DNA from: Diadema setosum
Lineage: Eukaryota > Echinodermata > Echinoidea > Diadematoida > Diadematidae
Direction: 5' to 3'
Assembly (NCBI GenBank): GCA_033980235.1
Contig: CM067072.1
Location: 18,975,047 to 19,039,046, forward strand
DNA length: 64,000 nucleotides
Under the pieces are notes generated by a model, which worked only from the letters and a program-made list of their open reading frames with translations, was not told the origin of the DNA and made no database searches. Shown here one piece after another: positions 35,401 to 46,057 of this stretch; within the stretch, counting starts at the first letter, position 1, and each line of letters begins with the position of its first letter. A program made the translations under genes and the position numbers.

Positions 35401-37569
35401 TTTATTTCTTTTTTCTTTCTTTTTTCTGGAGATCAGCTTCACTCTGATGTCATGAACACAGCTACTCTATTTCCCTTGTTTTGTATTGGAGTTTGGAGGT
35501 TGGGTTTGCTTCTTTAATTTTGTCACACGTAATGTTGTAAATTGCCCCTTGAAACAGTACCCCGCTTGCCACCATTCGTTTTCTCTTTCCTTTTCTCTTC
35601 ATTTGTTCTTGTTATACTGTAGCAGGATATTTAGGAACGTGTACGTTTACATAACTAACGGGAATGGGAACTAAATTAATTAACTCTAGTCCAGATGCAT
35701 GGCGTCTCGCTTATCTCTTTGGAATTCCAGGTTGTTATTGTTTGACCAAATAACAGAGTTAAAGACAGGCAGGGAAGGAAGTGACTTGATATTGCTTCAT
35801 AATGAGGAATTTCGGGCAACACCTTTCCAAGTGTAGTGATTATGACGGGGTTCTCTGTCGTTTATTTTCGTCATGGCTGTTTCACTAGTTTAGCCATAGG
35901 TGATATATGTTGTTGGCATCTGGGAGAATAGAACAGATCAGTACCAAACTGGAATAGCCCTATAAGCAATGTGGTAAGCGTTCAATTTTTTGCATTATCT
36001 TACTTCTTTAAAGTCAATCACTACTGATCGAAGTACACAATATAATATGACACGTTCCACTGGTAGTTTAGGAAAAGGGAGTTAATGCACGATGCAATGA
36101 TAAATGTGCTACCATTGATTTTAGAGACATCATTGTGGTGTGGTACTGGTGATGGTAAGGGAACCATAGATTGCTTTTAAAGTAATAAGACAACCATTGG
36201 ACCTTTGCATCAAGACCGTATTCCCATCTAGAATGTAACGCATGTTCGTGCGGCGTTTTTTTTTTTAATCCTGACGTGGACATGTTCTTTTTCTTGTTTT
36301 TAATTTAATAATGTTATATCTAAATTTGTTTCTTTCCCCTAACATTTTTTTTTGTGTTGTATATAAAGTTGGACGTTCCGTGACCCGAGTAGAAGAGCAG
36401 CGATTTAGTTACAGTTTCAATGCATCTTGTTTACCATCTTCTCTGACATATTTTGATGTTTTATTGACATTGTCTGTCTATTTGCCTGTTTATGCTCATA
36501 AAACACTGCTATAACAACTAATACATGTGCTTTACTTGTCACACGCAATGATATGGATTGCAGTTGTGCATGCAGTTTTCCTTTTGCCACCTCTCGTATT
36601 TCTCTCCCCTTTTCCCTCACTTTGGTTTTGTTATACTGCAGAGGGAATGATTACAATAACAAAACCCAACTTGAAGTAGGAATGAGAACTGAATAAATTA
36701 ACTCTAGGCCAGGTGTATATAGCGTCTCACTCATCTCTTTGAAATTTCAGGTTGTCATTGTTCGACCAACGGAGTTGAAGACAGGCTTTATGTTGCTATA
36801 GAGGTATCTCGCGCCACATGAATGAAATGCATATGCTGTTTAGTATTAGTAATGAACTTTTTCATGTCCATCCCTGCCAATAAAAGTGTGTTTGACGGGG
36901 TTCTGTGTCATTCTGCCTATGAGAAAGCAAAGTTTTATTTTCGCCACATGTGGCTGTTTCTCTACGCGTAGCCGTGGGTGATGAGTGTTGTTGGCATCTG
37001 GGCAGTAAAGAACCGAGTATCATGCTATAATACCCCCCCCCCCCCCTTAGGTTCTAAGCGTTCAATACGGTGATATTTCTCTCTTCTTTATTATGTCAAT
37101 CACTGCTGATGGAATTACATAATTATGTTATGACACGTTAAACTCAAAGCTTAAAAAACAAAGTTTATGCACGATACAAGTAATGGTGCATGAGTACTAT
37201 AGGCCATTGATTTTAGATGAGAAATTATGATATGCCTATAGTAGGGGTGTCATTGATTAGGAATTAATGACACGATTAAGCACTCCTTCCGCTTCTAACT
37301 GTCCCCTTTGAATGTGTGTTGATCACGTGAGATCGTCACAAATTATCATTCACGTATAAGCTTACGTTCAAAGTGTACTCTTAGTTGGAGGAGACCTTTA
37401 GTTACATGGTTAAAGGCGATGTCTCTTTCGCTGGAGCCGTACATTTGGCCCGTTTTTCTTTTGCCCTTTTCTCTTTAATTGAGGAATCACTTTCATCCAG
37501 GATAAATCACATTCTCATGTAAACAGACTCACTTGCTCTATATCCCTTGTTTTGTATCGGAGGCTTCAT

Positions 37570-38395
37570 TATACCCCCGCCAAACGAAGTTTGAAGGAGG
37601 TATATAGGAATCAGCGGACGGTCGGGCGGTCGGTTGGGCGGTCGGGCGGTCGTTCCGTTGCAAATCTTGCGTCACGAACTACTTCCTCAGTTTTCAACCG
37701 ATTCCCATAAAACTTGGCACAGATGTGTGCCTTGGGTTGTAGATGTGCAAGACGTATTTTTTGACAGTACACAAAAGTACGTTGCCATGGTAACGGCATA
37801 TTATGGGCAAAAATGGATACAAATCTTGCGTCGCGAACTCCTCCCACAGTTTTTGATCAATTTTTATGAAATTAGGTACAGATGTTCATCTGAATATGTT
37901 AATGTGCAAGACACATACATTGTATTTCCGCAGTGGCAAAAAGTGCGTTGCCATGGTAACGGCATGTTATTGGTAAAATATAGGGCAAAACTGCTTCATC
38001 AGTGTTCTTCCAATTCTCATGGAATTCATATTGAATGTTTGTCTTAGGATATAGGTCAGCATGACACATTTCTTGACAGTGACAAAAAGTATGTTGCCAT
38101 GGTAACAGCTCACATATTATGAGCCAAAATGATGGAAAATTTTGTGTTGCAAACTACTTCCTCAGTTTTTGCCCAATTTCCATGAAACTTGGTACAGATG
38201 TGTGCCTTTGGTTGTAGATGTGCAAGATGCATTTTTCGACAGTACCCGAAAGTACGTTGCCATGGTAACGGCATATTAATGGCAGAAGATCAAGGAAAGA
38301 TCTTGCGGATTTAACTACCTCCTCAGTTTTTTGACCAAAGCTTATGAAATGTTGTTTTGACCAAAGCTTATGAAATGTTGTTTGGCGGGGGTATA
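37570..38395. repeat. Hairpin-headed composite repeat (type 2)
   Basis: The perfect 16-bp inverted ends are TATACCCCCGCCAAAC (37570) and GTTTGGCGGGGGTATA (38395). The 5' end folds as CAAAC-GAA-GTTTG. A (CGGTCGGG)n-like block follows at 37616-37655. The body is about four units of 155-165 bp, each carrying TTGCCATGGTAAC (about 37782, 37949, 38093, 38259) and a TTCCCATAAAACTTGG-type phrase. The layout parallels the repeats at 25093 and 43409. Confidence 0.82.
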
Positions 38396-38623
38396 ACCAG
38401 TCGCTGTGGTGACATTTCTAGTTAGTTTTACTGCTGGTAAATCTCACAGGCTTGTATATAGCTGTAAGAGCTCTCTGAACTGATCATTATGATAGCAAGA
38501 TTAGAGGGAGTCATATTGGTAATGTAAATAATGGTCAAAGGTCATGTTTTAAAAGGCCACTGTTAAAGCCAGGATGGTTATAAACACTTAATTGTCATGT
38601 TTTATTTGTACGTGCCGGGGATC

Positions 38624-39244
38624 ACTTGGACCCAGTTAACAGTACAAGGCTCGGCTGCGGCTTGGCCGCGCCGAGCCCACCTTCATTTTGGTGTAAACGC
38701 GCAAAAAGCCAAATGCGGGGCAAAAATTGGCCTCGCATTAGGCCACACTCTGGAGGTGGTCTTGGCCGCGGCCGAGCCGCGGTCGCGCCCGGCCTTTTTC
38801 TCAGTGTAAACGCAAACTGGGCTAAATGCGCGGCCAATTTTAGTCTGGCTTCCAAAAGCCTGTACTATTAGTACTACATGTATTACTAAAGCCTAGCCTG
38901 TACTATTTCGCTATTCAGGATATTAGCCACTTCAACGTCGAAAACTAGTATAGTTTAACGTGGTTTTGTCCTGCAAAGGATTTTCTCCTTCGGCAAAGGC
39001 CTTTGCCCGAATTTGCCCGGAATTCAGTTGGTAAAGGATCTGAAAACCAGACAATACCAAATTGCGTTTGTTTACAAGCAGAGCGTCACTACGACAAAAT
39101 ATTGAAAGGTTTGAATCAAAAGCGCGGCTGAGCCCGGCAGTGTAAAAGGACTAAATTGCGGGGCTTGGCCTCGCAATTGAGGTTGGCCTTGGCCGCGGCT
39201 TAGCCGCGGCTCGGCCCAGCCCCGCACCGTAAACGGGTCTAAGT
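38624..39244. mobile_element. GC-rich inverted-repeat MITE
   Basis: The ends ACTTGGACCCAGTTAAC (38624) and GTAAACGGGTCTAAGT (39244) are imperfect inverted repeats. GGCTCGGC/GGCCGCGGC blocks line both arms. The AT-rich centre has no coding. No clear target duplication. Ala/Pro/Arg-rich frames across it are artefacts. Confidence 0.7.
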
Positions 39245-39949
39245 TTATGCACTGTACGTACTCAAAAAGTCCGTAAATCGACTTAGTCGCACACGCACAG
39301 AATTTCCACTTAGTTTGTGTGACAGAAAAACAAATGTGATCTGAATAATGTAGGCCCAAAAAAGTTCAAATAAGTATCTCATTATAACTTCAAGGTGCTA
39401 TATTACATTATTTTCTTTGTCGATCTCGGATGACCGACATCTGATGACCCCAAGCGTATCACCTAACTCGTCTTCAGTGTGACGAGTTTCATATCTCGTT
39501 CTGTCTGTATTTGAGATGTTCACGCATACTCTGTATTGTAGCAGCGGCTAAAATCGTGCATGAATAAAGAGTAAATGCATGTGCCTGAAAGTGGGGTTAT
39601 GACGAGTTATTAGCTAGTATAAGTAAAAGAATCATATATCGAGGTATATTCAGTTTGCATATTCAAACAGCTGAGTAACTACAAAGAATAAAAGCAACAA
39701 CGAAAAAGACTGCCCATACTTTGTAATTATTCGCGTTATCATGAATTTGAATTCCTTAACGCTCTCCATGGCACTGCTGATGCGAATTTGAATGTGTTGC
39801 ACTTGCATTTTTAATTTGAATGCCCCTTTTACACCCTTGTGTGAGAAACTCATGAAATCGCATGCTGATGAAATTAAATTGAATGAAGTAGGTACGTACC
39901 TTTTTGAATGTCGATCTCGGTTATCATTCATATTCACTCGAAATTGAAT

Positions 39950-40006
39950 CCGTGCATTGGCCGCTAACGCAATACAATTTGTATTGCGTTAGCGGCCAAT
40001 GCACGG
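39950..40006. repeat. 57-bp palindrome, perfect 28-bp arms
   Basis: CCGTGCATTGGCCGCTAACG followed by CAATACAA is exactly mirrored after a single central T. It lies 450 bp beyond the Helentron-like 3' end. No feature explains it. Confidence 0.92.
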
Positions 40007-41800
40007 GCACCCGACGATTTGTAGCTAAAGCCCCTATTCCGCTAGTTGCCATTCTCGCCACAATTTGGGAATTTCCTAAGATCTGGAAGGATTGGATAAA
40101 ACATGAGCCCATTTGGACAAAGTACGATGTGAGAATGCTAAAGAACACTTTTAAATATGACCAACAAGTGCTTCCTACACTTTTATTTTGATGATCGGGA
40201 ATGAGACATTACAATCTCTGATGCTGCAGTCAGGCTTTAGAATAATGCAACCACACTGTCAGTGTGATATTGCTGATGTTATCCAATCTATGCATGCTGA
40301 AGTTATGCTCTGAAAGATTACAATCTTATCATGATGTTCCCACATCTAGAGAGCAGAAAAGTGCTCGTTGTGCCCCGATGTACTCCGATTCGACTGCTGA
40401 TCCCCGGTCAGTCAACTTGTCAGCGTGCAGAACCAAAGAGATACAAACTGTGGACCTCAGAGAGGCTCCTCAACTCATGGGTCTTCTCCTACAGCATTTC
40501 ATAATTAATCTAGACATGCTAATCTTTCCAAGGCCTTTTCTTGATGTCCTTGCTTTTATACTCAGTCTTCTTCATGTTGTATATACTATACATGTAGATG
40601 ATTTCATTTATTCTTAAAATTTCTAACATGTCATCTTCTCCCTCCTCTGTTAGTATCACATGCAGTCTCTCTTTCTTCACGGTCAAGGGTAGCTGTTTCA
40701 CTGCTTTCTTTTCTTCTTTCTCTTCATTCTCTTCTTCTTTGAAAATTTGCTCTCCTTCTTCTTCATATGTACAATGTATTCTGCCTCAATAGGTGCAGCG
40801 ACAATGTCCTCCTCCTCAACAGTATTGCCTATTGATCTCTTTGATCTTCTGGCAGACATTTTGGCTGCAAATTTTCGAGTCTATTTGACAGCATCCCTTT
40901 TAGAGTGATGAGAGCAGAAGACACGAGTCTGGGAAGTCATGGAAAGCATAGGAATAACTTAGCTAAAGTGAAAACGTAATTAAAGCGGGTACGCAGCATA
41001 CTGAGAGCGTTATTGAAACAAGCCTTAATTTTTCACGAGATTTGAGAACGTAGTGAGAGCAGTATTAAGGCGGGATGGTCTTGCTTTGGTCAAGTAGAGC
41101 AAGTCACAGCAGGACCACATTGGTGTCTAGTTTACTTCCAGATCTTGTTGCCACGCTCAGAACAACTTTATTACGCTCATCCCATGGTGTTTACACTGTC
41201 AGTACGATCTCCCCGCTTGCTTTATGATTCAAAATGGGACAGTTTTGATCAAGGAGATTGAGAAAAAATTTTGAACATATTCAAAATTTGTTCCCAATCC
41301 TAAAAAAAAAAAAAAATCCCACTTCAACCCTGTCCTCCAAATACTGTTGCTACTATGTTTCCGATTTAAACCGATCCCTCAAAATGCTTTTGCCACTCTC
41401 TGCCGATCTAGATTGGGGTCGAGATCGTGGTAGTGGAACGAGGACTTGAACAATAAGATATCATTTAGTATAGTCCTATGGCACTGCATCTGTGCCATGA
41501 GCATCATCACTGTGTAATGAAATGCAGTTACCACTGTTAGTATATTTCTATTATTTCTTATACCACCATCATCATATCAACTTGTTCTTTGATGCTTTGA
41601 TACTGTCATATTTTGATACATGTACTTGTGCTGATCTTTCATTGTGTAACACTCTTTCATTGCAAACATACAATTTAAAGGCCTCTTCTGTAGTGTTTTT
41701 AAAAGTGGTATGTCCTCTCATACATTGTCAAGCCATGATCTGTATCTTAAAATGGGGAGGGGACTGCAAAAGGTGAATATTGACTTTACTTTGCTAATTT
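40007..41800. other. Non-coding intron sequence
   Basis: No exon was recognised. The open stretch at 40020-40620 shows no domain and has stops in alternating frames. A CT-rich patch lies at 40630-40770 and a poly-A run at 41301-41315. Confidence 0.5.
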
Positions 41801-42008
41801 TGTTGTGCGCATGGCAGATTGTCATTACAGCACTTCCCTGCGCCAGGCAGATTGTTGTTAACGCACTTCCCTCTGCATGGCAGAATGTTGTTAATCCTAT
41901 GCGCATTCCCACACCGGAACAACAATCTGCCATGCACACTCCTACATCCTAACACCAATCTGCTATACACAAGGAAGCACTGTAACTACAATCTGCAATG
42001 CACACGAC
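41801..42008. repeat. Miniature foldback of ~33-36 bp units
   Basis: Three units of GCATGGCAGATTGTTGTTAA type (41808, 41846, 41876) are followed by three inverted units (ACAACAATCTGCCATGCACA at about 41920, then near 41960 and 41985). Small-scale version of the tandem-arm foldback design. Confidence 0.8.
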
Positions 42009-42764
42009 GATTTGTTTTTTCTTTCACTATCAGATCACTATATTTTAAAGAATAATTATTCATTGTGAACTTGAATGAAGGATGGGCAGGTTCCATCGAA
42101 TATATAATCTTTTCAAAGATAAACAAGAAATTTGCAAGTATTCCCCTTTCTCCATAAAACGCTTGACATTAGCGGTAGACAAGGCTCTTGTCCTTTTTTG
42201 TGTCCTATCCTGTTTATGTCGCCCTCTTGTGTTCAATAACCGCATAAGCCTATTGCACTGTGAGGCGTATGAATCGTTGGCAAAGGGATCGCGACACCCC
42301 ACAAATTGCGACACCTCCAAATTGCTACCCCACAAAAAAAGGTACTGCCTCTACGATCTACGAGCCCTTTCTGATATTGAGCTACAGAGGGCCTTTGGTT
42401 TACTGTTAATAATTGGGGGGAAACTACCGCCCGGGCAGCAGGCTGTGACCCAGGGGCTACTAAAATCTATGTTTGGACACCGAATTTCCAAGCAGGTTAT
42501 CTTTTGATAGCCTGATTGGGCATTTCAAATTTAAAATGAATTTTAGTATTTCCTATTTTAAGCCACTGCATTTCTCTTTTGCACCAGCAACATTTCAAAT
42601 TCCCCAGATTTTAATCGCCCAAATGGGCCACCAGACAAAAAAGAAGTGAATGTCGAGCCTTGCAATACCAAAGATATATATATGACTTGTTTGTGTTGTC
42701 TTTTAGCTTCAGAACAAATACACTGATATAATTTTTTTTTGAATATCTGTTTTCTTTTGGGCAG
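42009..42764. other. Intron sequence before the second EGF exon
   Basis: The reading frame at 42082-42507 has no recognised domain. The polypyrimidine/acceptor TTTTCTTTTGGGCAG lies at 42750-42764. Confidence 0.5.
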
Positions 42765-42881
42765 ATATCAGAGCTTGTAGTAGTGCTCCCTGTCAAAATG
42801 GTGGCAACTGCACAGATTTGACATTGAATTTCTTCAGTTGTACCTGCCCTCTTGGATTCAGTGGTACACGATGTCAGAGAA
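42765..42881 (+). CDS. EGF-like exon
   Basis: 117-bp internal exon, phase 1 at both ends, between acceptor TTTTGGGCAG and donor GTAAGT. The 39-codon product has the EGF six-cysteine order: DIRAC, PCQNGGNC, a CTDLTLNFFSC loop, CTC and GFSGTRC. The D-x-x-E-C calcium-binding start is altered (R-A replaces the N-E positions). The loop between the third and fourth conserved cysteines is one residue longer than the hydroxylation consensus, so it is probably a non-calcium EGF module. Same strand and phase as the exon at 23251, hence likely the next module of the same extracellular protein. No partner exon was found downstream in this window. Confidence 0.92.
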
Positions 42882-43018
42882 GTAAGTGATTTTCTATATC
42901 AAGAGATGTTAAAAAAAAAGAATTATGAGCATACCAGTGTGACAAGGTGTGACTATTTTGGGGATGATATCAATCACGTCTTTAGGCATTGTATTTTAGA
43001 ACAGTCCAGTTGGAAGAG

Positions 43019-43283
43019 ATACAATTCTGCCCTACTTTGGCAAAAGGAAGCAAGTGACAAAAGTGACATTTCTCGTAAAAGAGCAAAATGTGTCTGTCAT
43101 TTACACTGACGTCAATGGACTATCATGATGTCTTATCTAACATATCTCTTAGTAGGATGAGTGTTTCTGCATGAAATTTGGCCTGGAATAAGAGCTCATT
43201 ATGTGAATTATGAAAACATCAATAACTCAAATTCGGATGGTATGCCACTTGCTTCCTTTTGCCAAAGTAGGGCAGAATTGTAT
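43019..43283. mobile_element. MITE with 37-bp near-perfect TIRs
   Basis: ATACAATTCTGCCCTACTTT and the following GGCAAAAGGAAGCAAGTG are mirrored exactly at 43243-43283. The core is about 190 bp. The ends read TACAATTC, compatible with a TA target. It lies 138 bp downstream of the second EGF exon's donor site. Confidence 0.85.
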
Positions 43284-43408
43284 TACAATAGCACAGCAAC
43301 TTAAAACGCTATTTTGATTGTTCCTAACAAAGACAATCCAGTGGAATAAATTCATTCTGTTTTCATACATTATCGACAGGGAAAAATTCAAGTTTCAAGT
43401 TTCATTAA

Positions 43409-43994
43409 TTGTCCCCGCCGAACGAGTTCGAGCAGGGGACTATGAAACGGGCGCCGTACGTGTGTGTGTCCGTGTGTGCGTCCGTGTGTGCATCCGTGTG
43501 TGATCAAAATGTTCAATTTGCTACTCTGTCATTTATGAGCCGATTTTGATTCTGTTTGCTTTATATGAGAGCACTACATGGGAGCTTTGAAACTTGTACA
43601 CAGAATTTCAGTTGTGACCTTTGACCTTGACCTTTATATTGTAAATTTTGCTACAAAATGCTACTCCTTCGCCATTTCTAACCCGATTTCGATTCCGTTT
43701 GCTTTTTGTGATGGCACTAGTTGAGGGCTTTAAAACTTCTACACAGAATTTTGACCTTTGACCTTTGACCTTGATTTTTTGACCTGTATTGTACATTTTG
43801 CTACAAAATGCTACTCCTTCGCCATTTCTAACCCGATTTCGATTCCATTTGCTTTATGTGATGGCACTAGGTGAGGGCTTCAAAACTTCTACACAGAATT
43901 TTGACCTTTGACCTTAAGTGATTTTTGACCTATATTGTACATTTTGCTACAAAATGCTACTTCCAGCGGGGACATATATTACGCACCGCGTAAT
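43409..43994. repeat. Hairpin-headed composite repeat (type 3)
   Basis: Starts TTGTCCCCGCCGAACGAGTT with a CGAAC-GA-GTTCG hairpin, then a (CGTGTGTGTCC)n block at 43458-43503. Three tandem units of about 130-155 bp follow (TTTGCTACAAAATGCTACTC, CCCGATTTCGATTCC, GACCTTTGACCTTGA). It ends AGCGGGGACA and the hairpin ATTACGC-ACC-GCGTAAT at 43978-43994. No coding. Confidence 0.78.
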
Positions 43995-44353
43995 TTCTAC
44001 TTTTCCTTGTTTTCTTGACTGTTGCACTTGTAGCATGATATCACTTTTTTCATCCATTCTTTTGAATTCACAAATGAAGCAAACCTCTCTATGAACATCA
44101 TTGGTGTGATTATTAGCATATCTTGTGTTATTATCCACATTTTATAATTGTCACATGTGTTTCTATTTGATATGTGACTGCATATTTGTTAAACATTATA
44201 TGCTGGACCTATGTTTTTATTTTCCTGTCTCTAATGAACAAAGAAATCCAGCAAAAGTATATTCTATATGATATACTCACCTGAAGAAAAAGAACAGCTT
44301 TCTTCATGAACGCAATTCTTTAGTGTATATGTAATGATACAACTTGCGAATTA

Positions 44354-44640
44354 AAGGGAACCCAAACCCAAAGAGCAATGTGGATTGAGTGAGAGCAGCA
44401 ACATTAGTAGAACACATCAGTGAAAGATTGAGGAAAATCGGACAATCGATTCAAAAGTTATGAATTTTTAAAGTTTTGGTGTTGGAACCGTTGGATGAGG
44501 AGACTACTAGAGGTTATGATGTATGTGTGGACAACAATATAAAGAAATTATAAAGGAAATTCCACAAAAATTCATTTTTCCTGAAAACTACAGATTTCAT
44601 TAACTGTACTGACATATGTTAAGGGTAGCAATTGAGTATC
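44354..44640. mobile_element. Partial TTAA-type MITE
   Basis: Starts TTAA-AGGGAACCCAAACCC and shares AGCAACATTAGTAGAACACATCAGTGAAAG-type sequence with the intact element at 45494. No matching right end was found, so it is truncated. Confidence 0.6.
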
Positions 44641-44918
44641 TGAATATAAGAACAACCCAAGTCCATGGAAGACCATTTCGAGTAAACTTTAAAAAACTTC
44701 ATATCTTTTTTATATGTCCAATAATATTCTATTTAACTTTGATGGGAAGGCAACATTGTATAAATGCAAATTAGATTAAGAATTACAATGACAATTAACA
44801 TTTACATTAATTGTGGAGAGGCCATTTTGGGGCGGGGTCAAAGCTTTTAAGTGACAGTCCTGAGGGAAATCTAGGTTGGCTTACGGGATTACAGACGCAT
44901 TGATGGTAGGTTGTTCAG

Positions 44919-45096
44919 GGGGGCATTTCGTGAAGTATTTTGTCAGATTTTTTTTTTTTTTTTTTTTTTTTTTGGGGGGGGGGGGACAAACTGTTATAAG
45001 CTACAAAAATCCTTGCATCTGATTGGCTGAGAGCAAATTTGTCAGACAAATTTGTCAGACAAATTTGTCAGACAAAACGCTTCAAGAAATGCCCCC
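44919..45096. mobile_element. Small MITE with internal CAAATTTGTCAGA repeats
   Basis: The ends GGGGGCATTTCGTGAAG and CTTCAAGAAATGCCCCC are imperfect inverted repeats. The interior has T and G homopolymers, GCATCTGATTGGCTGAGAGCA, and a three-fold CAAATTTGTCAGA tandem repeat at 45035-45076. The core resembles the inverted element at 50720-50858. Confidence 0.75.
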
Positions 45097-45489
45097 AGGT
45101 TTTCGTGATTGGAAGGTCAAGGTATGCGTTGACAGCACTGGTGACACTTGCCATCCTTTCCTTCCAGCGTAAGGAAGGAGAGTGATCGAGTGCCAGTAAA
45201 GGAGGGTGGACTTTCTTAGTCTATGCTTGGAAGGCTTGCCGCTGAAGGCTACCTTGAACATAGCGTTGGCAAGATGGTTACTATTAAAAGATGGAAGGTA
45301 TGGGCCTGATGGTAATCTTGTAATGGTTGGAGCAAAGTCTCCAGAAGGTGTTCAAAGTACTCCTCTATTGTCTTGAGATGGGTCAGTACTCGGCTGATGT
45401 CATCCAAAGACCTTCTATGAGATGTAAGGGCAAGATCATCTGCACGAGCAAACTTCCTACATGAAGTGGTTGTCATGTCACCATATATG
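45097..45489. other. Non-coding spacer
   Basis: No domain or repeat boundary was recognised. The minus-strand frame at 45249-45518 overlaps the next MITE and is not supported. Confidence 0.45.
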
Positions 45490-45493
45490 TTAA

Positions 45494-46053
45494 AGGACAA
45501 GTTCACCTTCATAAACAAAAGGATTGAGAGAATGCAGCAATATTAGTAGAACACATCAGTGAAAGTTTGAGGAAAATTGGACAGTCAATGCAAAAGTTAT
45601 GAATTTTAAAAATTTTTGTGTTGGAACCACTGGATGAGGAGACTACTAAGGCTCGTGATGTCATATGAGTACAACAGTATAAAGAAAATATAAAGAAAAT
45701 TGAACATATTTTCACTTTTTTTGCATAATAAAAAAGCACTTGACTTGCCTCTTTCTAAAAGCGTTGGGAATAATATTACCCATAACATATGTCAGTAACA
45801 AGTCAAGGGAATGTGTACTTTTTTTCAAAAGAGGAAATTTTGTGAAATTCTCTTTATATTATCCTTATATTGTTGTACGCATGTGACATCATACAGTGCA
45901 GTAGTCTCCTCATCCAGTGGTGACTGCACAAAAACTTCAAAAATTCATAACTTTTGAACGGATTGTCCGATTTTCCTCAAACTTTCAATGATGTGTTCTA
46001 TTAATATTGCTACATTTTCTCAATCCTTATGTTAATGAAGGTGAACTTGTCCT
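45494..46053. mobile_element. TTAA-flanked MITE (560 bp)
   Basis: TTAA occurs at 45490-45493 and 46054-46057. Inverted ends start AGGACAAGTTCACCTTCAT. The arms continue with AGGATTGAGA(G/A)AATG(C)AGCAATATTA and its mirror. The two arms are nearly complementary along most of the element. Same TTAA-AGG end type as 4935-5284 and 27579-28228. Confidence 0.88.
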
Positions 46054-46057
46054 TTAA

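Larger units (their letters stand above)
31188..37450. repeat. Rearranged large tandem segments inside the Helentron-like element
   Basis: Long homologous blocks recur. ATTGTGATTAAAG...CATGCATTTTAT occurs at 31190 and 34255. CGAATCCACGCGGCCACT occurs at 31480 and 35165. GGAGTTTGGAG(A/G)TTGGGTTTGCTTC occurs at 31798 and 35489. GTTGCTATAGAGGTATCT occurs at 33414 and 36793. Allowing for the 1.3-kb insertion at 32009-33328, the basic period is about 1.7-1.8 kb, with local deletions. No conserved frame runs through the copies. Confidence 0.75.
29091..39498 (+). mobile_element. Helentron-like element, ~10.4 kb, heavily invaded
   Basis: The 5' end AGGTGATACGCTATCAGCGT (29091) forms a hairpin. At the other end AGCGTATCACCT (39453) is its subterminal inverted copy. 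This is followed by the stem AACTCGTC/GACGAGTT (loop TTCAGTGT) and a ten-base tail ending CTCG at 39498, then TT. This is the same geometry as 20010-22333: AGGTGAT start, 5' hairpin, subterminal inverted repeat, hairpin, ten-base tail, T|T context. Both also share a TTTCTGGACAATTTTGTGT-like block near the 5' end. No Rep/helicase coding remains. It contains at least four nested elements. The pairing of these two ends is inferred over 10 kb, without an empty site. Confidence 0.65.
23365..42764 (+). other. Putative 19.4-kb intron
   Basis: Bounded by the GTAAGT donor of the first EGF exon and the TTTTGGGCAG acceptor of the second. Both exons are phase 1, so they could splice directly. It contains a hAT-family fragment, a composite repeat, a Tc1 relic, a TTAA MITE and the whole 10.4-kb Helentron-like element. 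An unseen exon inside cannot be excluded. Confidence 0.6.

Noticed and set aside
40264..40617. 117-codon frame as a possible host exon
   Set aside because: No recognisable motif, no convincing acceptor or donor around it, and neighbouring frames are broken.
42082..42507. 141-codon frame just upstream of the second EGF exon
   Set aside because: No domain, unlike an extracellular module, and no phase-1 splice sites.
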